Of a stretch of DNA of 64,000 bases, positions 34,230 to 43,694 are shown in pieces. Every line of letters starts with the position of its first letter. Position 1 is the first letter of the stretch. A program made the position numbers and the translations under genes. Location of the stretch: the NCBI RefSeq assembly GCF_030866825.1, contig NZ_CP133020.1, positions 2,790,001 through 2,854,000 of the forward strand, written 5' to 3'. The notes under the pieces were generated by a model, which searched no databases, had not been told where the DNA came from, and saw nothing but the letters and a program-made list of their open reading frames with translations. Source of the stretch: Rathayibacter sp. SW19. Lineage in GTDB: Bacteria; Actinomycetota; Actinomycetes; Actinomycetales; Microbacteriaceae.

Positions 34230-34967
34230 CTAGCGGCTGCGGGCCGCCGCGATAGCGGCACGCACGAGTGCGGCATCCGTGGCATCGTAAGACGCATCCC
34301 CGCCGCCCGGTCCGCTCGCCGTGCCGACGACCACATGCCGAGCGGACAAGTGCACACTGAGCACACCGGCTGCCGCCAACGCGGGGATATCCTGCGGCGT
34401 GACGTTGCCACCCGCGATCACGTTCACCTTGCCTCTGGCCTTATCGGTCATCGCACGAAGCAATTCGACACCGTCGATGCTGCGTTTGGACTGCCCAGAA
34501 CTGAGCACGCGTCGCACGCCGATCAGCGATAGTTTCTCTACAGCGGCGACCGGATGCGGTGCAACGTCGATCGCCCGGTGAAATGTGACATCCAGCGCCC
34601 CGGCGGCATCGACCAGGCCGTGCATCGTGTCGATGTCGACCCGCCCCCGCTCGTCGAGCACACCGGTGACGATACCGTCTGCTCCCAATTCGCGAAGCTG
34701 ACGGATGTCGCGCAGGATCACGTCAATCTCGTTGCCGCTGTAGTAGAAGCCACCAGGGCGCGGGCGCACCAGGACGTGCAAGAACCCCTGCCGGCCGGCA
34801 TCGCGCGCCAGCTCAGCAGCCAATTCGACGACGCCGGCCGACGGCGTCAGCCCGCCGACGCGCAAGGCCGAACACAACTCGACCGTGTCCGCGCCTTCAC
34901 CGAGCGCAATCCGCACGCCCTCGACGTCTTGTACTGCAATTTCTACTGCCACGGTTGAACCGGGCAT
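34230..34967 (-). CDS. cutC: CutC-family protein (copper homeostasis / TIM barrel)
   Basis: The ATG at 34967 has GAGAGGGAG upstream and gives 245 residues. Typical CutC pieces are ALGEGADTVELCSALRVGGL, LVRPRPGGFYYS and HRAIDVAPHP, then VLSSGQSKRSIDG and NVIAGGNVTPQDIP. CutC folds as a TIM barrel and was linked to copper tolerance, although its enzymatic role is unsettled. It lies 47 bases after ilvC on the same strand. Confidence 0.9.
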   Translation of the reverse strand: MPGSTVAVEIAVQDVEGVRIALGEGADTVELCSALRVGGLTPSAGVVELAAELARDAGRQGFLHVLVRPRPGGFYYSGNEIDVILRDIRQLRELGADGIVTGVLDERGRVDIDTMHGLVDAAGALDVTFHRAIDVAPHPVAAVEKLSLIGVRRVLSSGQSKRSIDGVELLRAMTDKARGKVNVIAGGNVTPQDIPALAAAGVLSVHLSARHVVVGTASGPGGGDASYDATDAALVRAAIAAARSR

Positions 34968-35014
34968 CCGCTCCCTCTCCGGCGCGATCTGATCCAGTTG
35001 ATGAACGAGCGCGC

Positions 35015-36043
35015 TTAGCGAGCAACCTCGCCGTCGACGTAGTCGTCGTCGTTCGACGAGTTCCACGCGAAGAGCTTGCGCAACTCACGGCCGGTGGCCT
35101 CGATCGGGTGCTGCTCGCCCTTGGCTCGCAGCGCGAGGAACTCGGGGGCCCCTGCATCCTGGTCCGCGATGAAGCGCGCCGCGAACGTGCCGTCCTGAAT
35201 GTCGGAGAGAACGGCCTTCATGTTCTCCTTGACACGCGGGTCGATCACGCGCGGACCTGAGACGTAGTCGCCGTACTCCGCCGTGTCCGAGACGCTCCAA
35301 CGCTGCTTGGCGATGCCGCCCTCCCAGATCAGGTCGACGATGAGCTTCATCTCGTGAAGCACCTCGAAGTAGGCGATCTCCGGCTGGTAACCCGCCTCGG
35401 TCAACGTCTCGAAGCCGTACTGGATCAGCTGGGAGACGCCGCCGCAGAGCACGGACTGTTCGCCGAACAGGTCGGTCTCCGTCTCCTCGGTGAACGTTGT
35501 CTTGATGCCGCCGGCGCGCAGGCCGCCGATGCCCTTCGCGTAGCTGAGCACGAGCGGCCAGGCGTTGCCTGTCGCGTCCTTCTCGACGGCGACGGCGACG
35601 GGAACGCCGCGGCCCGCCTCGTATTCGCGGCGCACCGTGTGGCCGGGACCCTTGGGGGCGACCATGATCACGTCGACGCCGTCCGGTGCCTGGATGTACT
35701 CGAAACGGATGTTGAAGCCGTGCCCGAAGACGAGTGCCTTGCCTGCTGCCAGGTGCGGCGCAATGTCGTCAGCGTACAGGTGACGCTGCACCTGGTCGGG
35801 GGCGAGGATCACAATGACGTCCGCCCACTCGGCCGCGTCAGCCGAGCTGAAAACGCGGAATCCGGCCTCTTCCGCCTTCTGCTTGGACTTCGAGCCTTCC
35901 TTGAGGCCGACAACGACCTCGACTCCGGAGTCACGCAGGTTCTGCGCGTGCGCGTGGCCTTGCGAGCCATAACCGATGACAGCGACCTTCTTGCCCTGGA
36001 TGATGGCAAGGTCTGCGTCATTGTCGTAATAGATTTCAGCCAC
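35015..36043 (-). CDS. ilvC: ketol-acid reductoisomerase
   Basis: At 342 residues this is the short class I form. The NADP site is VIGYGSQGHAHAQNL near residue 22, and the metal-binding glutamates lie in DLFGEQSVLCGG and FEVLHEMKLIVDLIWEGG. It converts acetolactate to dihydroxyisovalerate in valine and leucine synthesis and the parallel isoleucine step. It is third in the ilvB-ilvN-ilvC run on the minus strand. Confidence 0.95.
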   Translation of the reverse strand: MAEIYYDNDADLAIIQGKKVAVIGYGSQGHAHAQNLRDSGVEVVVGLKEGSKSKQKAEEAGFRVFSSADAAEWADVIVILAPDQVQRHLYADDIAPHLAAGKALVFGHGFNIRFEYIQAPDGVDVIMVAPKGPGHTVRREYEAGRGVPVAVAVEKDATGNAWPLVLSYAKGIGGLRAGGIKTTFTEETETDLFGEQSVLCGGVSQLIQYGFETLTEAGYQPEIAYFEVLHEMKLIVDLIWEGGIAKQRWSVSDTAEYGDYVSGPRVIDPRVKENMKAVLSDIQDGTFAARFIADQDAGAPEFLALRAKGEQHPIEATGRELRKLFAWNSSNDDDYVDGEVAR

Positions 36044-36082
36044 TGTTGTGTGTCTCCTTGTTTGGGGGTTAGTTTTTGGTGG

Positions 36083-36592
36083 TCAATTCTTGAAGACGCG
36101 TTCGGTGATGGACTTCGAGCCGCGGCCGATCGCGAGCAGCCCGGACTGCGCCATTTCCTTGATGCCGTACGGCTCGAGCACTCGGAGGAATGCCTGAGTC
36201 TTTCCGCTGTCGCCTGTCACCTCGATGACGAGGGCGTCCATGACGACGTCGACCACGCGCGCACGGAACAGGTTGACCGCTTCCAGCACCTGCGACCGGG
36301 TCTGGTTGTCGACCCGCACTTTGATCAGCAGATGTTCGCGCTGCACCGATTGGGCGGGGTCGAGTTCGACGATCTTGATCACATTGATCAGCTTGTTCAG
36401 CTGTTTGGTGACCTGCTCCAACGGGAGCTCCTCGACATCGACGACGACGGTGATGCGGGAGAGGCCTTCAATCTCGCTCGAACCCACGGCGAGCGACTCG
36501 ATGTTGAAACCGCGACGAGCGAACAAGCCGGCGACGCGGGTCAGCAGGCCGGGCTTGTCCTCGACCAGGAGAGACAGAACGTGTGCGCTCAT
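36083..36592 (-). CDS. ilvN: acetolactate synthase small (regulatory) subunit
   Basis: The ATG at 36592 starts two bases after the ilvB stop; the product has 169 residues. The N-terminal ACT domain reads HVLSLLVEDKPGLLTRVAGL and the C-terminal ALS regulatory domain includes REHLLIKVRV. It confers valine feedback inhibition on IvlB and raises its activity. Confidence 0.94.
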   Translation of the reverse strand: MSAHVLSLLVEDKPGLLTRVAGLFARRGFNIESLAVGSSEIEGLSRITVVVDVEELPLEQVTKQLNKLINVIKIVELDPAQSVQREHLLIKVRVDNQTRSQVLEAVNLFRARVVDVVMDALVIEVTGDSGKTQAFLRVLEPYGIKEMAQSGLLAIGRGSKSITERVFKN

Positions 36593-36594
36593 TG

Positions 36595-38409
36595 CTATGC
36601 CTCCTCCTCGAACTGCGGACTGTGTTCTTTCGCGTACTGCACGTAGCTGTTGCTGACGCCCTGCGGCACCATCGGCCACACCATCGCGTCGCGGCTGACG
36701 ACGAAGTCGATCACGACCGGCCGATCATTGGTCTCCAATGCCAACTTGATGGCGTCATCGACCTCTTCTTCTTTCGTGACGCGGATGCCGAGGGCCCCGT
36801 ATGCTTCCGCCATCTTGACGAAGTCCGGAACATGCATCGTGCCGTGCCCGGTGTCGAGGTCTGTGTTCGAGTGGCGGCCGTCGTAGAAGAGCGTCTGCCA
36901 CTGACGCACCATGCCGAGCGACGAGTTGTTGATGATCGCCACCTTGATCGGGATGTTGTTGATCGTGCAGGTGGCCAGTTCCTGATTGGTCATCTGGAAG
37001 CATCCGTCGCCGTCGATCGCCCAAACCGTGCGGTCGGGGTTGGCGACCTTTGCGCCCATCGCCGCCGGCACGCCGTAGCCCATCGTTCCAGCCCCGCCGG
37101 AGTTCAGCCAGGCGTTGGGGCGTTCGTATTTGATGAATTGGGCCGCCCACATCTGATGCTGTCCGACGCCGGCCGCATAGACGGCCTCGGGCCCGGTCAA
37201 CTCACCAATCCGCTTGATCACGTACTGCGGGGAGAGCAACCCGTCCGCGGTGGGCGAGTAACCGAGCGGGAACTCCTCACGCAATCCGTCCAGGTAGGTC
37301 CACCACTCGCCAAGGTCCGGCGCGCTTTCGGAGGACAGGCCATGGAAGGCCGAGGTGAGGTCGACGATGACATCCTTGGCATCGCCGACGATGGGTACGT
37401 CAGCCGTGCGGATCTTCGAGATCTCCGCAGGGTCGACGTCAACATGAACGATTTTGGCATGCTGGGCGAACAGTGCCGTCTTGCCCGTGACCCTGTCATC
37501 GAATCGAGCTCCGAGCGCCACGATCAGGTCGGCCTCCTGCAGGGCGAGCACAGCGGGCACAGTACCGTGCATGCCGGGCATGCCGAGGTGCTGCTTGTGC
37601 GAGTCGGGGAACGCACCACGCGCCATCAGCGTCGTAACGACGGGGGCGCCGGTGACCTCCGCCAGTTCCAGCAGTTCTTTGTGTGCGCTGGCCCTGATCA
37701 CACCGCCACCGACATACAGCACCGGCTTCTTCGCATCGACGAGCAACTGCGCGGCCGCGTGGATCTGCTTGCCGTGCGCCTTGGTCACCGGGCGATAGCC
37801 GGGCAGGTCGATCTTCGGCGGCCAGATGAACGGTGCGGTTCCCTGCTGGGCATCTTTGGTGATATCGACAAGAACCGGGCCGGGTCGGCCCGTCGAGGCG
37901 ATCAAATAGGCCGCGGCGATCGTCGATGCGACGTCTTCCGCGCGTCGCACGAGGAACGAGTGCTTCGTGATCGGCATTGTGATGCCGACGATGTCCGCCT
38001 CTTGGAAGGCATCCGTGCCCATCAGGGTGGAGAACACCTGACCGGTGATCGCGAGCAGCGGAACAGAGTCCATATGGGCATCCATGATCGCCGTCACCAG
38101 ATTCGTGGCGCCGGGGCCGCTCGTTGCGATGCACACGCCGACCTTGCCGCTGGAGGATGCGTAGCCCTCTGCTGCGTGACCGGCGCCCTGTTCGTGGCGA
38201 ACCAGGATGTGACGAATCTTCGACGCGTCCATCAGCGGGTCGTACAGCGGCAGGATCGCTCCGCCGGGCAATCCGAACACGTCCGTGACGCCGAGCAGTT
38301 CAAGCGTTCGTACGACTGCTTCCGCGCCCGTGACGGTTTCTGGGGTGCGTGATTCTGGTGTGTGGTGGGGAGCCGTCGGCGACGGCACGATTCGTGATTC
38401 CGTGGACAT
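36595..38409 (-). CDS. ilvB: acetolactate synthase large (catalytic) subunit
   Basis: The 604-residue protein has the N-terminal TPP domain with the catalytic glutamate in HILVRHEQGAGHAAEGYA, a central FAD/dehydrogenase-like domain, and the C-terminal TPP/Mg2+ site WAIDGDGCFQMTNQELATC. It condenses pyruvate units to acetolactate. Fifty bases separate it from ilvD upstream, within one minus-strand run. Confidence 0.95.
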   Translation of the reverse strand: MSTESRIVPSPTAPHHTPESRTPETVTGAEAVVRTLELLGVTDVFGLPGGAILPLYDPLMDASKIRHILVRHEQGAGHAAEGYASSSGKVGVCIATSGPGATNLVTAIMDAHMDSVPLLAITGQVFSTLMGTDAFQEADIVGITMPITKHSFLVRRAEDVASTIAAAYLIASTGRPGPVLVDITKDAQQGTAPFIWPPKIDLPGYRPVTKAHGKQIHAAAQLLVDAKKPVLYVGGGVIRASAHKELLELAEVTGAPVVTTLMARGAFPDSHKQHLGMPGMHGTVPAVLALQEADLIVALGARFDDRVTGKTALFAQHAKIVHVDVDPAEISKIRTADVPIVGDAKDVIVDLTSAFHGLSSESAPDLGEWWTYLDGLREEFPLGYSPTADGLLSPQYVIKRIGELTGPEAVYAAGVGQHQMWAAQFIKYERPNAWLNSGGAGTMGYGVPAAMGAKVANPDRTVWAIDGDGCFQMTNQELATCTINNIPIKVAIINNSSLGMVRQWQTLFYDGRHSNTDLDTGHGTMHVPDFVKMAEAYGALGIRVTKEEEVDDAIKLALETNDRPVVIDFVVSRDAMVWPMVPQGVSNSYVQYAKEHSPQFEEEA

Positions 38410-38459
38410 GGGTGAGGTTGTTCCTTGGCTTCGTACGTACCGGATGAGAGATACGCGAA

Positions 38460-40199
38460 CTACCCGGTGATCGCGCCTTCCGCAGCGGAATGCACGAGCT
38501 TCGAGTACTTTGCGAGAACGCCACGGGTATAGCGCGGGGGAAGTGGTTCCCAGCCTTGGCGGCGGGCTGCCAGCTCAGACTCTCCGACCAGTAGGTCGAG
38601 TGAGCGAGCCGCGATATTGACCCGTATCAGATCACCATCGCGCACGAAGGCAATGGGACCAGCGTCCACTGCTTCGGGTGCTATGTGGCCGATGCACAGA
38701 CCGGTTGTGCCGCCTGAGAATCGACCGTCTGTCAATAGTAATACATCCTTGCCGAGCCCCGCGCCCTTGATGGCTGCCGTAATGGCCAGCATCTCGCGCA
38801 TTCCGGGTCCGCCCTTCGGGCCTTCATAGCGGATGACGATGACGTCGCCCTTGTTGATCGCGCCCTCGGTCAGCGCGTCCATGGCCGCACGCTCGCGCTC
38901 GAAGACGCGCGCTGGGCCTTCGAAGACATCCGCGTCGAAGCCGGCCGTCTTGACGACGGCGCCGTCCGGGGCGAACGACCCCTTGAGGATGGTGAGCCCG
39001 CCTGTCGGGTGGATCGGGTTGTCAAGAGTGCGCAGCACGGTGCCATCCAGCGGCTGCGGGTTCAAGACAGCGAGGTTCTCTGCGACGGTCTTGCCGGTCA
39101 CCGTCAGCGCGTCACCGTGCAGAAGCCCGGCATCTAGCAACGCCTTCATGACAACCGGGATGCCACCGTGGTGGTCGACGTCGTTCATCACGAACTGCCC
39201 GAACGGCTTGAGGTCGCCGATGTGCGGCACCTTGTCGCCGATGCGGTTGAAGTCGTCAAGGGTGAGCTCGACATCGGCCTCGCGCGCGATCGCGAGCAGG
39301 TGCAGCACGACGTTCGTCGAGCCGCCGAGCGCCATGGCAACGGTGATGGCGTTCTCGAACGCCTTCTTGGTCAGGATGTCCTTGGTCGTGATTCCGAGCC
39401 GCAGCATGTTCACAACGGCCTCGCCACTGCGGTGCGCGTAGTAGTCGCGGCGGCGGTCCGCCGCGGGCGGGGCCGCCGAGCCAGGCATGCTGAGACCGAG
39501 GGCCTCTGCGACGGACGCCATCGTGTTCGCGGTATACATTCCTCCGCAGGCGCCTTCGCCTGGAACGATCGCGCACTCGATCGCGTGCAGGTCTTCACGA
39601 CTCATCGTTCCGGCGAGGCAGGACCCCACGGCCTCGAACGAGTCGATGATCGTGACCTCCTTCTCGACACCGTCGGAAAGCTTGACCCAGCCCGGCATTG
39701 TCGACCCCGCATAGAGGAACACGGATGCGAGCCCCAACCGGGCGGCGGCCATCAGCATGCCGGGGATGGATTTGTCGCACCCGGCCAGCAAGACGGAACC
39801 GTCGAGGCGCTCAGCCATCATCACGGTTTCGACCGAGTCGGCGATCACCTCACGCGACACCAGCGAGAAGTGCATGCCCTCGTGTCCCATCGAAATGCCG
39901 TCGGAGACCGAGACGGTGCCGAACTGCAGCGGGTAGCCGCCGCCGGAATGCACACCCTCCTTCGCTGCCTGAGCGAGCCGATCAAGGCTGAGGTTGCACG
40001 GCGTGATCTCGTTCCACGAGCTCGCGATTCCGATCTGAGGTTTGTCCCAATCCTCATCGCCCATGCCGACTGCGCGGAGCATACCCCGGCTGGTCGTTGC
40101 TTCAATACCGTCTGTGACGGTGCGGCTGCGCGGCTTGATGTCGATCGCGGCGCTTTCCAACTCGGCGCTATCCAACTCGGTTTTCTCCAGCTCAGGCAT
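38460..40199 (-). CDS. ilvD: dihydroxy-acid dehydratase
   Basis: The protein has 579 residues. Iron-sulfur cysteines are seen in ITPCNLSLD, LAGCDKSIPGM and GEGACGGMYTANTM. It dehydrates dihydroxy acids to 2-oxo acids in valine, leucine and isoleucine synthesis. It is the first gene of the ilvD-ilvB-ilvN-ilvC run, preceded by an 89-base gap with an AGTATAGC -10-like element near 40262 on the minus strand. Confidence 0.95.
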   Translation of the reverse strand: MPELEKTELDSAELESAAIDIKPRSRTVTDGIEATTSRGMLRAVGMGDEDWDKPQIGIASSWNEITPCNLSLDRLAQAAKEGVHSGGGYPLQFGTVSVSDGISMGHEGMHFSLVSREVIADSVETVMMAERLDGSVLLAGCDKSIPGMLMAAARLGLASVFLYAGSTMPGWVKLSDGVEKEVTIIDSFEAVGSCLAGTMSREDLHAIECAIVPGEGACGGMYTANTMASVAEALGLSMPGSAAPPAADRRRDYYAHRSGEAVVNMLRLGITTKDILTKKAFENAITVAMALGGSTNVVLHLLAIAREADVELTLDDFNRIGDKVPHIGDLKPFGQFVMNDVDHHGGIPVVMKALLDAGLLHGDALTVTGKTVAENLAVLNPQPLDGTVLRTLDNPIHPTGGLTILKGSFAPDGAVVKTAGFDADVFEGPARVFERERAAMDALTEGAINKGDVIVIRYEGPKGGPGMREMLAITAAIKGAGLGKDVLLLTDGRFSGGTTGLCIGHIAPEAVDAGPIAFVRDGDLIRVNIAARSLDLLVGESELAARRQGWEPLPPRYTRGVLAKYSKLVHSAAEGAITG

Positions 40200-40288
40200 G
40201 TGTCAAGTCTAGGACCGCCCGACGCGTGCCCCCGGCAGCCCATAGAACAGCCGACCTCGCTATACTCTCGCGTTGCTTCGCGCAAGCG

Positions 40289-41482
40289 CTAGGCGGACTC
40301 CTCGAGGAGTGCGACGAGGCTATCGCCGGAAAGCACCTGCTCGGCGGCGATCTGGAGCGCTCCACGCGTGCCTGACCCTGCAGGCTTCATCGATCGCACA
40401 ACCTGAAGTCCGTCCGTGAGGGCGGGCGGGCCGGAGCTATAAAGGGACTCCCTGACCCCGGCGATGAAATGGTCGCCGGCAAAGGCAAGGCTGCCGCTCA
40501 GGACAAGCACCTGTGGATTGGTGGAACTGATGCTGTAGACGAGCACGTCACCGACATCGCGTCCGGCTTGGCGCAGTGTTCGCGCCGCAATAAAGTCACC
40601 GCGCGCAACCAACTGCATCAGGTCGTCGAGATTTTCAGCTTGGCGACCTTCACGCCGCAGAGTACTCAGCACCGCAGGAAGCGTGGCGACCGCCCCGAGG
40701 CAGCCCCTGTTGCCGCACAGACACAACTCATCATTACGGCGCAGCGCCGGCACATGCGCTATTTCGCCCGCAAGATTGGCGGCGCCTCTCACCAGGTTGC
40801 CACCGGCGACGGCCGCGGCCCCCACACCGTCTGCAACGTGCACCAGTAGAAGGTCAGCGACTTCAGGAAACGCCTCGATCCGCTCTCCGAGCACCATCAG
40901 ATTGACATCGTTTTCTAGCTGCACGGGGACGGCCAGTTCTGTCTCAAGCCACTCGCGAGCGGGGAAACCCATCCACCCCTTCGCACCGCCCGTGCGAATG
41001 AGGCCGACAGCGCCGAGCGTGGCGGACATCGGCAGGCCGAGCGTGACCGCGGCCAGGTCACCGTGCTCTTCGGCCGTGTCAGACAATAGCCGCCGGAGCG
41101 TATCAACGATGCCGTTGAGGATGTGCTCGTAGCCGTCGGTGTGGGCGATCGGCAGCGACGTCTGCGCGAGCGGTTTTGCGCCGAGGTCCGCGATCGTCAC
41201 GCGACATGATGAGTGCCCTAACTCAATTCCAGCCACAGTCCGAACGCGGTCGTTGAGGGCAAGTTTCGTTGTGGGACGACCGCCCTCGGGCGAGAGCCGC
41301 CCCACCTCGCGCACCAGGCCGACATCGCGGAGCGCATCCAAGCGCAGAACGATAGTGGACCGGGAAAGCGACGTGGCTCGGGCCAGTTCGGCACGGGTCC
41401 ATTCTCGGCGGTCGAAAAGCAACCGCAAGACATCGGTGGGGTCTCCCCGCACCGCTCTTGTTCCTACTGAGGTCTTCCTCAT
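40289..41482 (-). CDS. ROK-family transcription regulator
   Basis: Of 397 residues, the first ~75 form a winged helix-turn-helix (WTRAELARATSLSRSTIVLR) and the rest the ROK sugar-kinase-like domain. The zinc motif CLCGNRGCLGA is near residue 255, and VAGIELGHSSCRVTIAD carries the phosphate-binding start. Such NagC/XylR-type proteins repress sugar genes until the sugar binds. It is divergent from the oxidoreductase at 41608 with an AT-rich 125-base spacer, so it very likely controls the whole locus to 51795. Confidence 0.9.
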   Translation of the reverse strand: MRKTSVGTRAVRGDPTDVLRLLFDRREWTRAELARATSLSRSTIVLRLDALRDVGLVREVGRLSPEGGRPTTKLALNDRVRTVAGIELGHSSCRVTIADLGAKPLAQTSLPIAHTDGYEHILNGIVDTLRRLLSDTAEEHGDLAAVTLGLPMSATLGAVGLIRTGGAKGWMGFPAREWLETELAVPVQLENDVNLMVLGERIEAFPEVADLLLVHVADGVGAAAVAGGNLVRGAANLAGEIAHVPALRRNDELCLCGNRGCLGAVATLPAVLSTLRREGRQAENLDDLMQLVARGDFIAARTLRQAGRDVGDVLVYSISSTNPQVLVLSGSLAFAGDHFIAGVRESLYSSGPPALTDGLQVVRSMKPAGSGTRGALQIAAEQVLSGDSLVALLEESA

Positions 41483-41607
41483 GACTCCAAGCTATCTCAA
41501 CATTAGGCAGCGTTTTATCTTCTTTCCAACATCTTACGTCTTACAACTAGACAAATGATGTCGATTCGTGTTTTATGTATCCCTAACGAGTCATAACTGG
41601 AGGATCC

Positions 41608-42780
41608 ATGACCGGACGCAACGGTGCGGCAAGCTCTCCGACGCTTGTCGGTTTGGTGGGCTGCGGAAACATCGCAGAACGCTACGTGGAAGGAATGAAA
41701 CGGTTTCCGGAGCTGGCGCTTGCGGGATGTGCCGATGTCGACGGGCGCTTTGCGTCGGCGCTGAGCGAGCGCCTCGGCATCCGCGCATATCCAAGTGTCG
41801 AAGAACTCCTAGCCGATCCGGCGATCTCGTTGATCGTGAACATCACACCGCCTCGGGCGCATGAAGCCGTCACTCGGGCGGCCCTGAAAGCGGGCAAGCA
41901 CGTTTACGTCGAGAAACCGATCACGACCGACCCGGAACCTGCGAACCAACTGCTTCTGGAAGCGAAAAAAGCCGGTCTGTTGGTCGGAGCCGCTCCCGAC
42001 ACGTTCCTCGGCAGCGCCGCGCAAACCGCCCGTAAGGCAGTGGACGACGGAGTCATCGGCCGCCCCATCGCCGCCGTCGCGTGCATCCGGTACTCACGCG
42101 CTGAAAAGTGGCATCCCGATCCCACATTCCTATTCCAGCCCGGCGGCGGTCCATCCCTGGACCTCGGCCCGTACTACGTCACTGCACTGGTGAATCTTTT
42201 CGGCCCGGTGTCCGAAGTGAGCGCATTCAGCAGCATCGGCGCGTCACATCGGACGGTCACAGCTCCGGAACGGCGCGTGGATTCGATCGAGGTGACGACT
42301 CCGACCCACGCTTCGGCATCGCTGCGATTCGAAAACGGGACGATTGCGACGGTCATCTCGAGTTTCGACATCTGGGACACTGACATGCCGTTCATCGAGG
42401 TCTTCGGAGAGAACGGCACTCTTCAACTCGGCGATCCGAATGAATATGACTCGCCAGTGCGCGTGCGCCGGCACGATGACCCGGACTGGTCCGTGCTCGA
42501 ACCCGTATTCACCCCGACAGGCGAGCCGGCGACTCCCGTGCAGCTGCTGCGCGGCATCGGAGTGGCGGATCTCGCTTCCGCGCTCTCAGGTGCGGATCTT
42601 CACGCCAGCGGAGCCCTGGCTCTGCACGTCTTGGACGTCATTACAGCGTTCAACCGATCGAGTGACCGGTCTGAAGTCGTGCGCATCGGCTCCGCCGTGG
42701 ACCGTCCGACCCCCTCTCGACGTGCCACTGCGATCGAATCTTCACCCGACACAAACCGCCTGGAAGGGATCACACTGTGA
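41608..42780 (+). CDS. Gfo/Idh/MocA-family oxidoreductase
   Basis: The ATG follows CTGGAGG and the product has 390 residues. The Rossmann start is LVGCGNIAERYVEG and the cofactor-site motif is VEKPITTDPEPA, the EKP signature of the family. It should oxidise or reduce a sugar or inositol with NAD(P). The stop overlaps the next start (GTGA). Confidence 0.88.
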   Translation: MTGRNGAASSPTLVGLVGCGNIAERYVEGMKRFPELALAGCADVDGRFASALSERLGIRAYPSVEELLADPAISLIVNITPPRAHEAVTRAALKAGKHVYVEKPITTDPEPANQLLLEAKKAGLLVGAAPDTFLGSAAQTARKAVDDGVIGRPIAAVACIRYSRAEKWHPDPTFLFQPGGGPSLDLGPYYVTALVNLFGPVSEVSAFSSIGASHRTVTAPERRVDSIEVTTPTHASASLRFENGTIATVISSFDIWDTDMPFIEVFGENGTLQLGDPNEYDSPVRVRRHDDPDWSVLEPVFTPTGEPATPVQLLRGIGVADLASALSGADLHASGALALHVLDVITAFNRSSDRSEVVRIGSAVDRPTPSRRATAIESSPDTNRLEGITL

Positions 42781-43649
42781 ACGTCAGCGTCGGACTCCAA
42801 CTCTTCTCCGTCCGCCAGTCGCTTGCATCGGACCCGTGGGGCACACTCGCACTCGTTGCCGATGCTGGCTTCACGCGACTGGAAGCCGCCAACCACAACG
42901 CCCGCAACGACCCCGGTGTCGGATTCGGCGTGAAAGCAGACGAACTGCGTTCTCGACTGGCCGACCTCGACCTGTCGATCGTCGGCTGCCACATCAACCC
43001 GCTCGAGCTCGACATCCTGCCGCGCGTGCTCGACTACCAGGCAGAGCTCGGAAACGCGCAGATCGGTTGTGACATCGAGTTCTACCCCTACGGCGACCGG
43101 GACTTCGTGATGCGTCGCGCTGAGACCTTCAACCAGGTCGGCGAACTCGCCAGGCAACGAGGCATGCGTTTCTATTACCACAATCATTTCCAAGAATTCC
43201 AGCGCTTCGGCGACGACTATGTGTACGACTTGGTGCTCGACAACACCGATCCGGAGCTCGTCAAGCTGGAACTGGACACCTACTGGATGTACCGGGGCGG
43301 CCAAGACCCGCTCGACTGGATGCGCAAATGCGCCGATCGGGTCATCCTTCTCCATCAGAAGGACTTCCCCGAGAACGCGCCGCAGCCGCTGAACCTGTAC
43401 GACGGCGTCGTCTCGCCTACCGAGACCATCGACATGGCCGTGTTCGAGGAGCGCAAGGACACGCGCTGCTTCACCGAGATCGGCACAGGCGCTCTACCGA
43501 TTCAGGACATCCTCGACACGGCGGCCGGCCTGCCGAATTTCGACTACCTCTTCCTCGAGCAGGATCACACCACGCTCGACGAGATCGAGTCGGTCCGGAC
43601 CAGTCACGACGCGTTCGACTCCGGCTTCTCCGGCATCTCCTGGACCTGA
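42777..43649 (+). CDS. sugar phosphate isomerase/epimerase (xylose-isomerase-like TIM barrel)
   Basis: From a GTG overlapping the previous stop, 290 residues. The barrel begins VGLQLFSVRQSLASDPWGTL, and metal-site motifs such as MRFYYHNHFQEFQ, VKLELDTYWMYRGG and LLHQKDFPE follow the AP-endonuclease-2 family pattern (His/Glu/Asp ligands). It probably isomerises a keto-sugar or inositol derivative produced by the oxidoreductase next door. Confidence 0.85.
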   Translation: MNVSVGLQLFSVRQSLASDPWGTLALVADAGFTRLEAANHNARNDPGVGFGVKADELRSRLADLDLSIVGCHINPLELDILPRVLDYQAELGNAQIGCDIEFYPYGDRDFVMRRAETFNQVGELARQRGMRFYYHNHFQEFQRFGDDYVYDLVLDNTDPELVKLELDTYWMYRGGQDPLDWMRKCADRVILLHQKDFPENAPQPLNLYDGVVSPTETIDMAVFEERKDTRCFTEIGTGALPIQDILDTAAGLPNFDYLFLEQDHTTLDEIESVRTSHDAFDSGFSGISWT

Positions 43650-43694
43650 CCGCCCCTCCTCCCCTCCCCGACCCAACCACTAGCAAGGATGCTC

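Noticed and set aside
36583..38352. 589-residue plus-strand frame opposite ilvB
   Set aside because: Shadow of the conserved ilvB gene; composition dominated by Arg, His, Val and Asp without a domain.
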